Assembly (NCBI GenBank): GCA_024867545.1
Contig: JANFNE010000003.1
Location: 682,001-746,000 of the forward strand
Direction: 5' to 3'
From: Phytopythium helicoides
Taxonomy: Eukaryota; Oomycota; Peronosporomycetes; Pythiales; Pythiaceae
DNA length: 64,000 nucleotides
Shown here: in pieces, positions 11,073-20,420 of the stretch
Layout of the letters: each line of letters opens with the position of its first letter
Position numbering within the stretch: the first letter of the stretch is position 1
Translations under genes and position numbers: made by a program
Notes under the pieces: model-generated
Told to the model about the DNA's origin: nothing
Databases searched by the model: none
What the model saw: only the letters and a program-made list of their open reading frames with translations

Positions 11073-13081
11073 GCTTGTCACCGTTCCGCAGTATCGGGAA
11101 TTGCGGATATAGCCGCGATCGACTGCCAAGTGGGACATGATGATGACTCGAGCGGCTCACGAGCAGCTCATGAGGACGGAAGGTCTCCGCTCGCGCCGAC
11201 CGAGCGGGCCTGCGAGGTCTCCGCTGGTCTCTGACTGCCGGTCGACGCCTCCATCTCCGCTCGAGGGCGACCGAGCAGCCCAGAGGAAGCTCGACGACCG
11301 GAATCGGGTTCAACGCGTTCCGCCTGCCTGCTGGTCCGACGAGTTGGGTCGTCGCGCTCTGCTCGGCGTTCTGCACGTGCCGCACGGTCCTGCACCCGCT
11401 GTTGTGATCGCCCGCGAGACGACCGCACGCGAGCAAATGTCTCGCTCGATCCGCGACGGCCGACCGTCCGTCCGTCCACTTGGTTCAAGCAACGACCACC
11501 GCGCCGTCCAGCCCAGCTTCAGAATGCTCGCAAGAGGCTTCAAGTGTCGACGAAAACGGAGCAGCGAGCGAGACTCGAAGGCAGGCGAGCCGTCCGCTTG
11601 ATGCCGCGGGTGCAAGCGGTTGAAGCGACCGCATCCTGCAGGATGGGGCGAAGCGAGGCAGCGTGGCGCGTATACTCATCAGAGGCGTATACTTGGCTGG
11701 ATTGCTGCTGCTCCGAGAGGAGCTGCTGCTGCAACGAGTTGCACCGTACCGTAAATGTACGTAGAATTCGTACCGTACTCTTCCCCCCAAACGAGTGCAA
11801 GCGGTTGCAGTGCACAGTTCGTGCGATGCGTACAGTGCCGACGCGGATGATGCGAATACGACAGGGGAACTGGCCCCCGCCCTCGTTGAACCCGTCGCAA
11901 GGATATCTACGTACGTACGTAGCGAGGTGAAGTGGAAGTGGATGGAGGCGGTACAGTACCTACTAGAATCACAGAGGTGCAACCAGTCGCCTCAGGGTGG
12001 CGCCGGGCGATGCGACCCCATAGAAAAGCGAGTGCGACGTGTATCATGCGCTGCACTTACACCCGGTTGCCCAGCACCTCGTCCAATCCAGCGGGGGGAC
12101 CGGCGGAGACCTCCACCTGGCTCGCACGGCAGCTCAGCCTCTGCTGTCAACCCGCAAAACTGTACTGTGCTCCCTCGCTCATGAGATCGTGCGAAGCCTG
12201 CCTACACACGACGCGAGCCAGTCCGGGTTGCAGCCGTACCGTAGGGTGTCGCTCCTGCAGAGCGCTCGTCGGTGCAGAGGCCAGCGCAGAAACAGGGCCT
12301 TCGACCAATCAGTGACCGACGTGGCATCCCCTAGCCCCCGCTCAGCGCATATCCGCAGCGGTCGATGGCCTCGACTTGACTTGCCCTCGCTCGCTCGCTC
12401 GTTGCCGCTGTGGGAAGCTCGCGAGCGAGCTGGGGCGCTGCGTTGTGGTCGCAAAAGGAGCAAGCGTCGAGTAAGTGAGCGGGTGAGTGTCGATGTGAGT
12501 AGTGGCTTCGCGTGGGCTGCCAACGTCAGGCTTTTGACAGTTGGTGATGATGGCGCATTGTGGCGTTTTCTCCCCTTCTTTTTGACTTTTTTCTTTTCCT
12601 TCAACGGGTACAGGTTGTCGCTTGACGACTGCAACTGCTTCCAGCACATACAATCTTCCAGTGCTCACTCCCCCTCATCACGCAACCGTGACGCGACGCA
12701 CAAACCAACACATCGAAACAACAGTGCTTTCCATGGCGTAAAAAAAAGTCGCCGCATCGCAGAAATTACTGCCGTCCTGTATGATTCAACGCGTGACTGG
12801 TGCCCAGTATGCGCAGTACCGTAGACACCCCTGCGCGGCAACTCAGACACTGTCCGTCCGTCGGTAGTATACTCTCGGTCGCTGCGTTTTTTACCAGTGG
12901 CCCGTGTGTGCTTGCTGCTCCGGTTTCTCCCCCTCGTGCGTACCGTAGATTCCCTCCTCCCCCCCTTCGTCCGTCGGCCCGACGGCAACCCACACGCCTC
13001 ACTTCGCAAAGAGAACCCGGCCGTCGACACCCCGCTCGAAGCTCCGCCTTGGTACCGTAGATTCCAGGCCCTCCCGCCGCC
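11073..13081. other. 2-kb intergenic region with a recurrent TACCGTA motif
   Basis: Lies between two divergent genes and should contain both promoters. (G)TACCGTA(G/C) occurs at about 11745-11776 (two or three times), 12233, 12817, 12939 and 13051, the last three lying within 270 bases of the next start codon. A run of alternating ACGTACGT lies near 11910. Long overlapping frames (for example 12039-12824) have no conserved features and are judged non-coding. Confidence 0.4.
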
Positions 13082-15342
13082 ATGGACCTCTCCATGATCC
13101 TGAGCCCCGCCGTGGACGCCGAGGAGCCCGCCATGGCGCCGCCGCCTTCCCCGCCGCCTGCCGCCGCGCGCTGGCACCCGGACGAGGTCGAGTGCGCTGT
13201 GTCCATCCTGCACGACTTCCAGGCGCCGGCTGCGGCCTCCGCGGCCTCCAACGGCCCCGTGGGGCCCGAGAACGGCGCTGGCGACGAGAACCGCCGCGCG
13301 CGCGCCAACGAGGCGCCCTCGGCCGTCTGGGGACCGCAGGACGCCATGTCCAAGCTCGATCTGCTCGTACAGGCCGACGCCGCCATCAAGACGGGCCGCG
13401 CGGCGCCCAGCTCGCCGCTGCTGGCGCCCGCGGGCGTGCGCAGCGGCGTATGGACGCGCGCAGAGGAGGAATACGCCGCCGCGCTCATGTACTACTTCCT
13501 GCGCGGCGAGCTCGAGCACGGCATGGTGCGCGAGGGCACCACGCTGCGCAAGTTCCTCGCCGAGATGCTCGGCTGCAACCGCAGGAGGGTCTCCATGAAG
13601 CTCGCCACCGAGGCCATCGCAGGCAGGAAGGTGCCGCGCAAGGTTGGCGCCTCCGTGTTCGTCGCTATCCGACCGCCCAACGCACCCGTGGACGAGGAGA
13701 CGGAGGCAGAGATGCAGGCCATGAAGGACACGCTCGCAGACCTGCGCAAGCGCTGCTTCAGCGACAGCATTGAGGAGAAGGGACACCACGACGGGACGTA
13801 CAGACACTACCACCGCGACCGCAGCGGCAGCCTCATCGCCATCGAGCACTACCCGCCGCACCACCGAGGAGACCCGCTAGAGGAGATACTCGACCACCCG
13901 CCGCAGTACCACGACGAGACCAGCAGCAGCGCGGGCCACGGCGTCACGGGCGCGACCTCGGACGACGACGATGACGCGCTGTCCGCCAGCGTCCCGCACA
14001 AGCGCACGCCCAGACGACGCACGGCGTCGCCGCTCAAGAAGCGCGGCAGCGGGAAGAACGCCGCCAAGGCGGCCAAGAAGCACCCGACCATCATCCGCAC
14101 GGGCTTCGAGTCGCAGGAGGAGGAGGAGTACGTCACCAGCATGATCGAGTTCTTCCTCGAGGGATCGCTCGCGCTGCCAGAGGGAACGCCGCTCGTCGAG
14201 TACCTTTGCGAGCAGCTCCATTGCTCGCCGCGCGCACTGTCGCTCAAGCTTGCGCCGCGTCGGGCTTCGGACCCGAAGAGATTCCCGGACAACATGGGCG
14301 AGATCACGTTTCGCTCTCGAGTGACAGAGATGGCGAGCGCCGAGTACGAACAGGACGACGACGACGTGTCGGACGAGATTTTTGAGGTAGAGGCGCGTCT
14401 CGGCGAGCTTCGCGTCGCGTGCCTCGAGGCTCACGAGAAGCACCTGCAAGAAGCGCCGGTGGTGCGCATTACGCCTCGATCGGTGGCTGTGCCGAGCCCG
14501 TCTCGAGTGAGCCCTCGCCCAACGCAGCGCAGAGCCCGATCTTCCCACGCAGCTCCCACGACGTTTTCACGCAGCGGTGCGTGGTCGCGCGAGGAAGAAG
14601 AGTACACGGCTGCTCTCATCGACCGCTTCTTCAAGGGCACATTGGACATTGCGGAAGGAACGACGCTGCGAGCGTTCCTCGCCTCGAAGCTCCAGTGCAA
14701 CCCGATGCGGGTCTCAAAGAAGCTCGCGAGCGAGTGCATCGCCGACGTCAAGATCCCCAAGAAGCTCGGATCCTCGACGTTCGTGCGACAGCGGCGGAAT
14801 AGCAACGCCGGCGAGGAGGGCAGCGAGTACCCGCCGCAGGTCAAGCCAGAGCACCAGATCTCGTTCGATGGCAAGACGGACCGACCGCTGCGTGAGCTCG
14901 AGCGAGCGTTCCAGCGCGTGGACAGCGCCAAACACTACTCGATGGGCTCGACAACGATGTCGATGGGTGCTCACAGCCTTAAAGTCCCCTGCCCGTGGCC
15001 GACGTCGGAAGCTGCCGCTGTCTCCATCATTTTCGTCTCCCGGACCGTCCAGGATGCTGTACGAAGAGGAGTCCGAGGACGAGCGGCTCCGCCGCCAGGT
15101 GCCCCAAGCCGCTAGCCGGCATTACGGCTCGCACTCCTCGTCGGACGAGAGCGACGTGGACTCGATGAGCAAAGTTCGCCGCACCGACTACTCTCGGTCT
15201 CCTGCGGCCGAGGCAGGCTCGTGCTCGAGCCCACGCCGCCCATGAGCGAACGGCGAGCGTGAGCAGCGTGAGTTCGGATGGAGGTCCAGCCGCGTTCGAG
15301 TCGCACATTGTGCCGTTCTCGCTCCGTGAGCAGGTGGCCTAG
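13082..15342 (+). CDS. Three-repeat acidic protein with W-(T/S)-x-EEEEY units
   Basis: A ~750-residue protein with three copies of an ~80-residue unit at residues ~119-198, ~337-420 and ~496-575. Each starts W-T/S-R-(A/E)EEEY (F in place of W in unit 2) and runs through a (L/I)xxFFxxG(E/S/T)L core, then GTxLRxFLA, LxC(N/S)(R/P)xRxSxKLA and K(I/V)PxK(L/V)G. A shorter W-x-P-D-E-V-E copy sits at residues ~30-46. The linkers are acidic, Ser-rich or basic (PLKKRGSGKNAAKAAKK), suggesting a nuclear location. The opening resembles a SANT/Myb helix, but the rest does not. The frame shifts near 14990 into an EEESEDERLRRQVPQ tail and again near 15235, ending in VPFSLREQVA at 15342. I believe similar units occur in other stramenopiles, but I cannot name the family. 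Confidence 0.8.
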
Positions 15343-15951
15343 TGCGCATGTGCATTTTCGGCGATTGAGGTGGTGTAAGTAGGTATGTAGCTATCTTTTG
15401 GATTTATTGCAGCAGGAGATGAAGATAATGCGAGCTTGTGCGCTTCAAGACGTTCTAGTCGAGCTGCCGTGGCAGAGAGAGAGTCAGCGCGATGGGGATC
15501 AGTCAGCATCACCTCCGCCTCGCGTCTGTACGGGTGGCAACTCTCGTTGCACCCGATTGCGTTTGCGCTCCATGCGCAGATCAGCAGATGTGCAACATGA
15601 TGGCGTGGAGATCATCCCACTGTGCTCGGCACCGTGGCACTTGATCACAGGAGTGATTCACTGCAACTCACGCATCCTCTTTCTCCGACTAGAGGATTGC
15701 CAAGCGCGATGGGCGCTTCATTGCCGTCAAAGGATCGTTCATCGGACGAGCAATGCATGCACAGCGCCAAGTCGAGCTCTCGTGGCAGCTCTGCGGCTGC
15801 TGGCTCCCTTCGTGACGTTGCCATGGTCATTGGAGACACCTGATCTAACGCCAACGTCCCATCGCATGTTGAAGCTGTTGGCCACCGTTGGAGCCAACCA
15901 GCCAAACCGCCGCACTTTTCAATTTGCCTCGCTTCGACAACGACGACGACG
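15343..15951. other. Intergenic region without a convincing gene
   Basis: About 600 bases between the three-repeat gene and ankyrin copy 2. One plus-strand frame crosses it into the ankyrin gene in another phase and looks spurious. The last part should hold the ankyrin promoter. Confidence 0.3.
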
Positions 15952-17187
15952 ATGGCGAGCTCTGGAACGCCATCACCTTCTCACCCTATCTTGTCGGCCA
16001 GCACCGCGGGAGATGCGGCCCGCATCGCGGAGCTCATCGAAGAGGGCGCCGAGGTGCCGCACGACAGCGACCAGCCGCTCGCCACACCCTGTGAGCAGGC
16101 AGCTCTCCACGGCCACCTGGACTCTCTGAAGCTACTGCTGCCGAGCGCGCGACGTCAGCTCGCATTGTCATTCGCAGACGCCCCGGAAGGCTCCAAGGAC
16201 GCGACCAAAGCCACGCATGCGTTCTGGTGCAAGCTACTCACGGCTGCGATCCGAGGCGGACACGAACACGTCGTCGAGTTCCTGCTAAACACCAGCGACA
16301 TCAACTTGTCGGCTGCTGCTACCAAGGGGGAGCGTGAGCAACCTCCGCTTTTTGAGGCAGTCGAGAACGACCTGAGCGGCATGCTGGAGCTGCTGATGCG
16401 CCACGGAGCTAGTTTGTGCGACGCAAAGGACCCAATGGGCCGCTCTCTGCTGCACTGTGCTGCCGAGTTCGGTGCTACCAAGTGCTGGAGCGTGCTCATC
16501 AAGAACTGCGAGGAGCATCTGGACAGCCGCGACCAGCAGGGCAACACGCCGCTGCACTACGCGGTCGAGTTTGGCCGCGAAGATTTCGCCCGACAGTTGA
16601 TCCGAGCTGGAGTAGACGTGAACGCACGAAACGAGCGACGAGTGACGCCGGTCCACCTGGCAGCGAGTACTGGAAACCCGGAAATGCTCAAACTCTTGCT
16701 TGTCGAGGCCCGAGACGAGATCGACGTGAACACCAAGGACTACAACGGCAAGACGCCTCTCCACGATGTCGTGCAACTCGATGTTGCGGCATTGGACGAC
16801 GAGTCGCCGACACCAGTGAAGGACCGAGAGGAGAAAGTGGTCCAACTCGTTGACCTGCTGCTCTCACACAGTGCTGATTCCGACATGGTCGACCAGGTGA
16901 CGCGGGATACGCCCCTGCACGTAGCCGTCCGTCGTGGGCTGGAGAGAACCACCCACTCGCTGCTCGTCAACGGTGCTGACCCAAACGCAGCCGACAAATT
17001 TGGAGTGACGCCCATGCATGTGGCTGCAGCATTTGATGCGAGTCATGAGCTGTGGGTTATGTTGCTGCAGCACGGAGGTGACACCGCGTTGTTGGATGCT
17101 GAAGGGCACGCGCCGCTGGACCTGGTCAAGGATGAGAAGACTCGCGCAGACTTGCAAACCCTGGTGAACCACTACCAGAAGCCGTGA
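15952..17187 (+). CDS. Ankyrin-repeat protein (family copy 2), intact
   Basis: An uninterrupted 411-residue protein. It follows the family layout: short N-terminus, TPCEQAALHGHLDSLKLLL (residues ~45-63), FWCKLLTAAIRGGHEHVVEFLL, PPLFEAVENDLSGMLELLM, GRSLLHCAAEFGA, QGNTPLHYAVEFGRED, VTPVHLAAST, KTPLHDVVQLD with an acidic insert, then TPLHVAVRRG and TPMHVAAAFDASHELWVMLL. No membrane or signal segment is visible, so it is presumably a cytosolic or nuclear scaffold. As the only unbroken member of the four, it is the reference for placing frameshifts in the others. It lies just left of the inverted duplication. Confidence 0.88.
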   Translation: MASSGTPSPSHPILSASTAGDAARIAELIEEGAEVPHDSDQPLATPCEQAALHGHLDSLKLLLPSARRQLALSFADAPEGSKDATKATHAFWCKLLTAAIRGGHEHVVEFLLNTSDINLSAAATKGEREQPPLFEAVENDLSGMLELLMRHGASLCDAKDPMGRSLLHCAAEFGATKCWSVLIKNCEEHLDSRDQQGNTPLHYAVEFGREDFARQLIRAGVDVNARNERRVTPVHLAASTGNPEMLKLLLVEARDEIDVNTKDYNGKTPLHDVVQLDVAALDDESPTPVKDREEKVVQLVDLLLSHSADSDMVDQVTRDTPLHVAVRRGLERTTHSLLVNGADPNAADKFGVTPMHVAAAFDASHELWVMLLQHGGDTALLDAEGHAPLDLVKDEKTRADLQTLVNHYQKP

Positions 17188-17642
17188 GAGGACGAGACCC
17201 TCTTCCAGAAGCTGCGAGACGACGAAAAGCAGAGCAAATGCGTATAACAGCATATGATTGTCAGTGAGGAACGGCAACACCGTGAATCGACAGGATTTCA
17301 TGGTGAGAAAGTCTTTGGTGTCGTGTTCCACGTCAACTTGCTGAAGCATGCGTCAACGCGAGTATCCCAGGTGGGGAAGCAAAATTAGCTCTCGTCCTAG
17401 TGTCCTGCCCGGACGACGTCAACGGGTTTGCATCACGCAATTGACGTCCATGCGCCTTATGTCCCCATACAATTGATAGCCTTGGTGATCACGCATGGCA
17501 TTTCGATCGACGCCATCACCACAACGATGCTAGACTCCACGGGTGTCCAGGACCCTCGACGACCGCATCGACGATGGAGCTCACTTCCTAATCAGCTTCA
17601 CAATCACCAAGCAACAACAACCAGTCACCAGCCACCATCGTC

Positions 17643-18785
17643 ATGGCGTCGCTCGCCGACTACAAGCTGTTCACACCTTTTGAGCTCGCCAACGGACTCA
17701 CACTCCGCAACCGTATGATCTTCAGCCCGTGCACTCGCGCTCGCTCCGACATGGACACACGAGCTCCCAACGAGCACAACGCCAAGTACTACGCGGCCCG
17801 CGCGAGTGCCGGACTCATCATCTCCGAGGGCGTGGCTGTCTCGGCTCAGGGCTACGGGTGGTTTGGCGCGCCGGCACTGTACTCGCAAGAGCAGGCCGAG
17901 GGTTGGCGCCGCGTCGTGGATGCCGTGCACGCTCGAGGAGGCAAGATCTTTGCTCAGTTGTGGCACATGGGACGCCAGTCACATCCGTCATTCCACGGCG
18001 ACAATGGCGAGGTGCTCTCGTGCTCGTCGACGTGCTACACGACGGGTCACACGCACCACGGTGTCACGGGCGAGACTGTGCCATTTGTCGCATCCCGCGC
18101 CATGACCGTCGCCGAGATCAAGCAGACCATCGAGGACTTCCGCACCAGCGCAGCGCTCGCCAAGGCTGCGGGGTTTGACGGTGTCGAGTTCCACGGTGCA
18201 GGAGGCCACCTTATTGACGAGTTTCTGCAGTCGAGCACCAACCTGCGTTCGGACGAGTACGGCGGATCGTTCGAGAACCGCTATCGGTTCCTCCAGGAGC
18301 TCATCCAGGCAGTCACGACCGTGTACCCTGCTGACCGCGTGGCCGTGCGGTTGTCGCCCAACGGCGTGTACGGCGGCATGGGGAGCGAGGACAACTGGGA
18401 GATGTTCTCGTACGTGTTCGAGCAGCTTGGCAAGGAGGGACTGGCTTACATCGCGACCCATGATGGCTTCGGCTTCGGTCGATCCGACAAGTGCCGCGTG
18501 TTCACGGTGTTTGACATCAAGTCGCTCGTCAAGGACACGCCCGTCATGACCACGTGCAGCCACACGCGCGACACGGGGGAGGGCGCTCTCCGCAGCGGCG
18601 CGGCCGACCTCGTGGGCTTCGGTCGGCCGTTCCTCGTGAACCCGGACCTGGTGGAGCGCTTCCAGAACGACTGGCCGCTGCACGCGCCGCTGGCGTACGA
18701 GTTCTTCTGGAACGCCAAGAAGGGACTCGAGGGCTACGCCGAGTTTGAGGCGTACGACAAGGAGAAGGAGGAGAGCAAGCAGTAA
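17643..18785 (+). CDS. Old yellow enzyme family NADH:flavin oxidoreductase (intact copy)
   Basis: An FMN-dependent ene-reductase-like enzyme of 380 residues, full length. The barrel start DYKLFTPFELANGLTLRNR, the FMN-site loop QLWHMGRQSHP, RLSPNGVYGGMG and the C-terminal GFGRPFLVNPDLVERF are all typical. The substrate motif is unusual: the family has HGANGYL or HGAHGYL, whereas here it is HGAGGHL (near 18190-18212). Glycine replaces the second anion-binding Asn/His and His replaces the proton-donor Tyr. Activity may therefore be altered. It lies ~250 bases upstream of an ankyrin gene on the same strand, and the pair is duplicated in inverted form at 30-33 kb. Confidence 0.92.
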   Translation: MASLADYKLFTPFELANGLTLRNRMIFSPCTRARSDMDTRAPNEHNAKYYAARASAGLIISEGVAVSAQGYGWFGAPALYSQEQAEGWRRVVDAVHARGGKIFAQLWHMGRQSHPSFHGDNGEVLSCSSTCYTTGHTHHGVTGETVPFVASRAMTVAEIKQTIEDFRTSAALAKAAGFDGVEFHGAGGHLIDEFLQSSTNLRSDEYGGSFENRYRFLQELIQAVTTVYPADRVAVRLSPNGVYGGMGSEDNWEMFSYVFEQLGKEGLAYIATHDGFGFGRSDKCRVFTVFDIKSLVKDTPVMTTCSHTRDTGEGALRSGAADLVGFGRPFLVNPDLVERFQNDWPLHAPLAYEFFWNAKKGLEGYAEFEAYDKEKEESKQ

Positions 18786-19033
18786 AGTAAGCAGCTTAAA
18801 CATGAGCAGCAGCAGATGGAGGAGGAGCTTCAAGCAGTAGGGCGAATGGATATGATGGGCTTCAAGTGGGACTCGACTGCAGAGTGTTGGATGATTTGTT
18901 GCCTTTTTGACGCAGAGAACGTTCGCGGGGGCTTCTGTGCGGCTCGACTCGCAACTTGAAGAGCTCAATGGCTACCCACTCATTCCTGATCTCGTCACGC
19001 ACGACGCACTAGTCACCAGGAACTCGACACGCC

Positions 19034-20278
19034 ATGCCTTCTGCCCAATCCTCAGTCGACGCCACCCAGCTTCTAGCAAATCTCCGAGCTGCCATAGGCT
19101 CCGATGACGCAGCAAAGGCTCGTGAGACTCTCGCGGCCGCCGTTGAGCTCGATGCTGGTATCCCCATGGCGTGGGAAGTCGAGACGGCGAAGGCGTTCGA
19201 GCTGACGCCGTGCGAGATGGCGGCCAGTAAACCAAGCGCCGAGATGCTCGAACTTCTGTTGGAGTTTGTCACCCAGCAGCCTGCCGAGTCGGCGAGCTCG
19301 GTGATTTCGTTCTGGCAGCGAGTGGTCGCGACCGCCACAAGAAGCGGGCAGACGGCGCCACTCCAGCTCGTGCTGAGCAAGATTGGCAACGATAACGTGC
19401 GCGAGGAGGTTCTGGAGTCATACACTGCTCTCTTCGAAGCCATCCGCAAGGACAATTCGGAGCTGATGCGGCTGCTCACAGACCATGGCGCGAGGCTCGA
19501 ACGCATTCGCAACCCTCAAGGACAGTGCGCACTTCACGTGGCAGTCGAGAATGACGCGGAAAAGTGCTTTGAATGAAGTTCTCACTAACAGCAGCAGCAG
19601 CAGCAGCTTGAAGAATACCGCAGATCGACACGGTCACACACCCCTGCACTACGCTGCCGAGTTTGGTCGCATCAACATGGCGAAGCAGCTCCTCCTGGCA
19701 GGCGCTAACCCCAACGTTCATTCCGCCGTGCAGCAACTGACTCCACTTCATTTAGCGGTTCGCAACGCGCGTGTTGAGGTCGTGAAAGTGCTGCTGGAGG
19801 GTAACGGAGGAGCAAGCGCAGATCCGAATGCGATTGGAATCGGTGGCAAGACGCCGCTCCACGACGTATTTTCCATCGACCTGGACACATTGGAAGATGC
19901 TCAAAGCGATGATGAAGACGAGGACCGTGCCGAGGCGGTCCAGTGCGACTTGCTCCAAGCCCTTCTCGAAAGTGGAGCCGATCCGAACGTTCTTGACGCA
20001 TCGCCAGGCTTTTCTGCGCTTCACCTGGCCATCCGCGGTGAGTGCGAGCGGGCGATCGAGCTGCTTCTCGAGCACAAGGCCAACCCGAATGTCCGTACTA
20101 GCACGGGAGGGACTGACGGCGCTGCACATCGCTGCCTCCTTTGATGCGAGCGTTGATGCGTGGAAAAACCTGCTTGATGCCGGGGCGGACTCGAGTATCA
20201 AGGATGACACGGGGAAGCGAGCCCGTGGAGCTCCTCGTTGACGAAGATAAGGCGAGTGAGCTAGCTGAGCTTCTGTAG
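19034..20278 (+). CDS. Ankyrin-repeat protein (family copy 3, left arm)
   Basis: Starts MPSAQSSVDATQLLANLRAA and stops at 20276-20278 after KASELAELL; about 413 residues. It shows the family landmarks LTPCEMAASKPSAEML, FWQRVVATATRSGQ, ALFEAIRKDNSELMRLL, GQCALHVAVENDAEKCF, GHTPLHYAAEFGRIN, LTPLHLAVRNARVE, KTPLHDVFSIDLD and FSALHLAIRGE. The frame breaks near 19575 (just before a CAG/AGC tract encoding six serines), near 20113 and near 20210. The inverted copy at 30-31 kb reads through the first two differently, which helps to place them. The poly-Ser tract is absent from the other copy. Confidence 0.8.
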
Positions 20279-20420
20279 CCTTGAGGCTATTGAATCTTTG
20301 ACATGCGTGGTTGCTTATAGCTATCTCTTCCGGATAATATGAAACAATGCAATGGTTTTCCATTCGAAGGAAAGCGACGCTGTTGTTGACTGCTTTACAC
20401 ATACGGCTCGACAAGAGCTC

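Larger units (their letters stand above)
17329..20280 (+). repeat. Left arm of an inverted duplication (OYE + ankyrin)
   Basis: The arm begins at CCACGTCAACTTGCTGAAGC (17329), which is found reverse-complemented just before 32876. It continues through the OYE gene, the spacer with TTTTTGACGCAGAGAACGTT, and the ankyrin gene to its stop. Identity is high in the OYE part and clearly lower in the ankyrin part. The outer boundary is sharp (flanks differ); the inner boundary is close to the ankyrin stop. Confidence 0.8.

Noticed and set aside
9984..11234. 416-residue plus-strand open frame, His/Arg-rich
   Set aside because: It lies antisense to ankyrin copy 1, and its composition (long R/H/L runs) is what the complement of GC-rich ankyrin codons gives. 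No conserved features.
12039..12824. 261-residue plus-strand open frame in the intergenic region
   Set aside because: Mixed low-complexity content, no domain, no paralogue, no good start context. It crosses the TACCGTA-rich promoter region.
12665..13864. 399-residue minus-strand open frame
   Set aside because: Antisense to the three-repeat protein; its Val/Gly/Arg-rich content mirrors the coding strand.
15398..16129. 243-residue plus-strand frame running into ankyrin copy 2
   Set aside because: Wrong phase for the ankyrin gene and no recognisable pattern.
17988..18968. 326-residue minus-strand open frame
   Set aside because: Antisense of the OYE gene. It appears equally in the duplicated copy (31522-32370) simply because the arms are similar.
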